DNA of 22,156 nucleotides from Polyrhizophydium stewartii (taxonomy: Eukaryota > Chytridiomycota > Chytridiomycetes > Rhizophydiales): the NCBI GenBank assembly GCA_027604665.1, contig JADGIZ010000158.1, positions 1 to 22,156 of the forward strand. Reading direction: 5' to 3'. Made by a program: the position numbers and the translations under genes. The notes beneath the pieces are model-generated. The model was given only the letters and a program-made list of their open reading frames with translations, made no database searches and was not told the origin of the DNA. Positions 18,548 to 22,156 of this stretch are shown here, piece after piece (position 1 is the first letter of the stretch; each line of letters begins with the position of its first letter).

Positions 18548-19060
18548 ACGGCCAAGCCGACCGACAAGCGCACGACGTCGCGCACGATTGCGGCATGCTC
18601 GTTCAACATGCCCAACGGCATCCACACGTAGCCCTACACGCCGGACATGTCGCTCAACCCATCCACATATTCGTCAGTCGGCACCATCAGCGAGGTGCAC
18701 GATGTTGGCGAGGTGTGGACCGCGATGCTGTGGGACATGTACTGGGGCATTGTCGACAAGTCGGGCTTCAATGCCAATGTCATGGACGTCAACTTGACCG
18801 CGGGCAACATTGCCACGCTGCGTATTGTGAGTGACTCGTTCAAGTACATGCCGTGCAATCCGACGATGGTCGAGGCCCGCAACGCGATTCTGATCTCGAC
18901 CATTGTTCTTTACAACAACCAGTACCTGTGCACCATCTGGCGCTCGTTTGCCAGGCTCGGTTTCTGGGGGGGGGGTCAACGAGCCGTGAGACACATTTGG
19001 ATGGCTTGTCCGGCAGCGAGCAGCCTTGCGAGCGCAACGTATCACTTTCCTGCGGCGTGA
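18548..19060 (+). pseudogene. Truncated fungalysin C-terminal copy
   Basis: The translation resembles the C-terminal third of the intact protease just upstream: TAKPTDKRT, then PYTPDMSLNPSTYSSVGT, EVWTAMLWDMYWGIVDKSGFN, DVNLTAGNIATLR, PCNPTMVEARNAIL and IWRSFARLGFW. A TAG stop interrupts it at about 18629-18631, just before PYTPDMS. Everything before AKPTD is missing, including signal, propeptide, HExxH and the ligand Glu. Similarity ends near 18970 at a run of ten G, after which the frame drifts to a stop at 19060. It looks like an old tandem duplicate that lost its 5' part. A short ATG-started peptide from 18647 could be translated but would not be a protease. Confidence 0.88.
18966..18975. 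repeat. G10 homopolymer at the end of the fungalysin pseudogene
   Basis: Ten consecutive G at the point where similarity to the intact protease stops; slippage here may explain the frame drift. Confidence 0.85.
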
Positions 19061-19319
19061 GACATTAAGGCAGTGGTGCGGGGCCTCTCAGCGTGGCCGC
19101 ATCGGGCTGTGATGCCTGACTCCGCCGCTGCCACACGGTTGCGTTGACGACGATGTGATGCGGCGTGGCGGTGCGGCGGCGGTGACCTCTCGCGACGGTA
19201 AACAAAGCGGGCGTGCCCTCAGGACGGCTGCGTATTTGAGCGGGCCGGCCCGTGCGGCCCGCCGTCAACACTGCCCCGCACGAGCCCGCCCGATCCGCGA
19301 GCCTTGGTGCACAAGCAAC
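19061..19319. promoter_or_regulatory. Upstream region of chitin deacetylase gene
   Basis: 259 bp between the pseudogene and the proposed start. TATTTGA at about 19231 could be a weak TATA-like element, followed by a GGGCCGGCCCG palindrome. No gene is seen. Confidence 0.35.
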
Positions 19320-21504
19320 ATGGTCGCTGTCGCTCGTCTTGTCACTGGCGCCGCCGCTGTGTCGTCGTCCGGCCTGCTCGGAGCTCCTGGTGGGTGCCGT
19401 CGCCGCTGCACCTGTCCGTTCCCCCCCCCGCTACCGCCGCCGCCTCGTGGCCGCCTCCTGTTGCCGTGCACCGCTGGATGTCGGAGGGACGAGGAGGCGG
19501 CGGACTGCGCGTTGTCGCCCTGCATGGTCACGTCCGCGATGCCCTGCCTGCAGGGTACGCCCCCGACCACGACTGCGCAGTGGGGTATGCTGACGGCCCG
19601 GTCCCTGCCCGCCCCCACATCTGTGCTGCTTGTCCGCCCTGTTGCCCGCATGCACGCGGCCGCCCGACACAGCCCCTGCCGATGTCGCAGCGGTCGCCGC
19701 CATTGCCTCTCTGCCCGTCACGCCCGACAACACCTGCGGCGCTGCGGCCGGATACGTGTGTGCTACGGGGCAATGCTGCAGCCAGTACGGTTGGTGCGGC
19801 ACCACGATCGACTACTGCGACGCCGCGACGTGCCAGCCGCTGTACGGCATCTGTAATGGCAGCGCGTCGACGACGTCGGCGGCCAGGACCTCGACGTCTG
19901 CAGCCAGGACCACTTCTGCGGCGGCCAGCAGCACGACCTCGTCTGCCAGGCCGTCGTCGTCCTCGTCGTCGTCGGCCAGGCCAACGAGCAGCAGCGCATC
20001 GCCCTTTCCGCCGCCGACAAGCACCTCCGCCTCCAGGTCGCCGAGCCAGAGCGCCACGCGCCCGAGCCCGAGCCCGAGCCCGAGCGGCCTGCCCATCAGT
20101 CCAGACGAGACCTGCGGTGCTGCGGCCGGGTATCGGTGCGGTCCGTCCAAGTGCTGCAGCCAGTACGGATACTGCGGCACGACCATCGACTATTGTGACG
20201 CCGCCACTTGCCAGCCGTTGTATGGCATCTGCAATGGCAGCCCGTCGTCTTCGACCAAGGCCGCCACTTCTTCATCGATCTCGCCTTCGCCTTCGCCTTC
20301 GCCTTCGCCTTCGCCTTCGCCGTCGCCTTCGCCGTCGCCTTCGTCAGTTCCGGCTACTTCGGCTCGCACCTCTGCAGCAACTTCTGCGACCTCATCTGCT
20401 TTACCCACGACGAGCAGCCTCCCGATCAGCCCTGACGAAACCTGCGGCGCCGCGGCCGGATACACGTGCGGTCCGTACAAGTGCTGCAGCCAGTACGGAT
20501 ACTGTGGCACCACGACGGACTACTGCGACGTGCAGACGTGCCAGCCGCTGTACGGCGCGTGCGGCACGATCCCGGCGCGCACGACCACGGCGGCCGCCAC
20601 GGGCACGTCGCCGCTTCCGCCGTGGCCGACGGATCACCCACCGCTGACGCCGGACGGCCGGTGCGGGCCGGACAATGGCGGATACACCTGCGGCTCGTCG
20701 GCCTGCTGTTCGTCCAAGGGCCGGTGCGGCACGACGGAGGCGTACTGCCTGTCCAGCAACGGATGCATTCTCGGCTTCGGCTTCTGCGGCACGAACATCA
20801 CGGTGCCGAACGACTATCCGCCGGTGGACCCGAGCAAGCAGGCGGCGTGGATCACGTCGTGCAACCGCGAGGGCGTGTTTGCGATGACGTTTGACGACGG
20901 CCCGGCGGACAACTTCCCTGCGGTGCTGGATGCGCTCAAGGCCAACGGGATGCGGGCGACGTTTTTCGTGAATGGCAACAACTTTGCGGACCTGACGGTG
21001 GAGCCGTACATTTCGTACCTGAAGCGGGCGTACAATGAGGGCCACCAGATTGGGTCGCACACGCTGACGCACCCGGACCTGCTGACGCTGGACACGGCGC
21101 ACATTTGGTACGAGGTCAAGACGAACGACGAGCTGATCAAGCCGATTATTGGCAAGCGGCCCGTGTACTTCCGGCCGCCGTTTGGCAACGTGAATGCGGA
21201 CATTATGAATGCGCTCGGCACGTGGGGGTACAAGGTGATTTGGATCAATATCGACTCGCGCGACTTTGAGCACGAGGGGCAGTCCAACTTTGTGGCCTTG
21301 AACACGGCGTCGTACAATGACGACATTGCGGCGATTGGCGCCGTGTTCCCCAAGACGTCGTTTATCTCGCTGCAGCACGACCACATTGCTGGCGAGCCCG
21401 ACTGGATCAACACTGTTGCCAAGCGGTTCAAGGCGCTCGGGTACTCGTTTGTCACTGTGGGCGAGTGCCTCAATGACCCGCAGGCCAACTGGTACCGCGA
21501 CTGA
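19320..21504 (+). CDS. Secreted chitin deacetylase with four CBM18 modules
   Basis: Proposed exons 19320-19389 and 19691-21504; 627 aa. The long downstream frame has no ATG before the catalytic domain, so a 5' exon is required. MVAVARLVTGAAAVSSSGLL at 19320 looks like a signal peptide, and a GTGGGT donor with GTCGCAG acceptor joins the frames; this 301-nt intron is tentative. Four hevein-type CBM18 modules start at about residues 37, 163, 273 and 346 (CGAAAGY ... CCSQYGYCGTT.DYCD; the fourth, CGPDNGGYTC, is divergent). Ser/Thr/Pro linkers separate them, one a pure Ser-Pro repeat. The NodB polysaccharide deacetylase domain spans about 420-610 with TFDDGP (423-428), SHTLTHP (H480, H484), RPPFG (518-522) and a late LQHDH. 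It should convert chitin to chitosan at the cell surface. CBM18-linked deacetylases are expanded in Batrachochytrium. Confidence 0.9.
20281..20340 (+). repeat. Ser-Pro hexanucleotide repeat linker, 10 units
   Basis: Ten tandem units of TCGCC[TG] encode Ser-Pro dipeptides between CBM18 modules 2 and 3. An earlier, shorter CCGAGC series lies near 20065-20085 in the linker between modules 1 and 2. The stretch is likely O-glycosylated and flexible, and prone to length change. Confidence 0.95.
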
Positions 21505-21683
21505 GCTGGGTGCCCTGAGCGCCGCGCGGCCGGGAATAAACTATGGCGCTGCCCCGCGCACATGCGCATCCCTCTATTGCGTGCGTGCGTGTGTGGGGTG
21601 TGTGTGTGTGTGGGTGTGTCTTTGCTCGTTGGTGGCGAAGGCGACGTTTCCCTCAAACTGGCCAAAGGGGCGACGACATTGTC
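21505..21683. other. Intergenic region with GT-rich tract
   Basis: This 179-bp gap holds the 3' end of the deacetylase gene (AATAAA at 21535-21540 is a plausible polyadenylation signal) and the promoter of the RagA-type gene. A GT-rich stretch lies at about 21579-21620. No gene is seen. Confidence 0.6.

Positions 21684-22156
<473 letters not shown>

Noticed and set aside
19304..20647. Arg/Pro-rich plus-strand frame overlapping the chitin deacetylase
   Set aside because: It is a frame-shifted shadow of the CBM18 modules; the Cys-patterned frame is the real one.

Overview
This window is nuclear DNA of a GC-rich, gene-dense, early-diverging fungus, most likely a zoosporic chytrid-type fungus. 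The reasons are short spliceosomal introns (mostly 62-136 nt, donor GTG, branch CTGAC, acceptor CAG), fungal-type orthologues (Cwc24, Kin17, Ipi3, Gtr1/RagA), a fungalysin (M36) protease, a chitin deacetylase with four CBM18 modules, an ankyrin-repeat protein and a MICAL-like monooxygenase. This mix is familiar from chytrids and not from Dikarya. The lineage is inference; no marker here fixes the genus.

Layout, left to right. (1) A minus-strand pseudokinase-like gene runs off the left edge (1-961). (2) A nine-exon minus-strand DDT/WHIM/PHD-finger chromatin gene (1067-4025) follows and is divergent, across 108 bp, from (3) an intronless plus-strand CWC24/RNF113-type spliceosome gene (4134-6827). 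(4) A minus-strand MICAL-like FAD monooxygenase (6921-8756) and (5) a minus-strand molybdopterin synthase large subunit MoaE/MOCS2B (8897-9528) come next. MoaE is divergent, across 49 bp, from (6) the seven-exon plus-strand WD40 ribosome-assembly gene IPI3 (9578-11538). (7) A minus-strand ankyrin-repeat gene (11661 to about 14512) lies divergent from (8) plus-strand KIN17 (14938-16077). (9) A secreted M36 fungalysin (16495-18388) is followed by (10) a broken C-terminal fungalysin copy (18548-19060). (11) A secreted chitin deacetylase (19320-21504) is followed by (12) the start of a Gtr1/RagA GTPase gene (from 21684) that leaves the window on the right.

The standout is in the CWC24 gene. Its CCCH zinc finger is split by an in-frame 478-residue intein (4830-6263). 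It begins at Cys and ends Gly-Asn before an extein Cys, so removing it restores the finger C-x8-C-x5-C-x3-H exactly. It carries Hint splicing blocks and a LAGLIDADG-type endonuclease region whose second motif has Gly where the catalytic Asp is expected. I know of no intein described in this host protein. The best-known fungal intein host, PRP8, is also a spliceosome-core protein.

The rest is mainly housekeeping: splicing (CWC24), ribosome biogenesis (IPI3), DNA/RNA metabolism (KIN17), chromatin (the PHD gene), cofactor synthesis (MoaE) and TOR signalling (RagA). The two secreted enzymes on the right, protease and chitin deacetylase, fit a fungus that meets protein-rich or host surfaces and remodels its own wall. 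They are neighbours but not an operon. No tRNA, rRNA, CRISPR array or intact DNA transposon was recognised.
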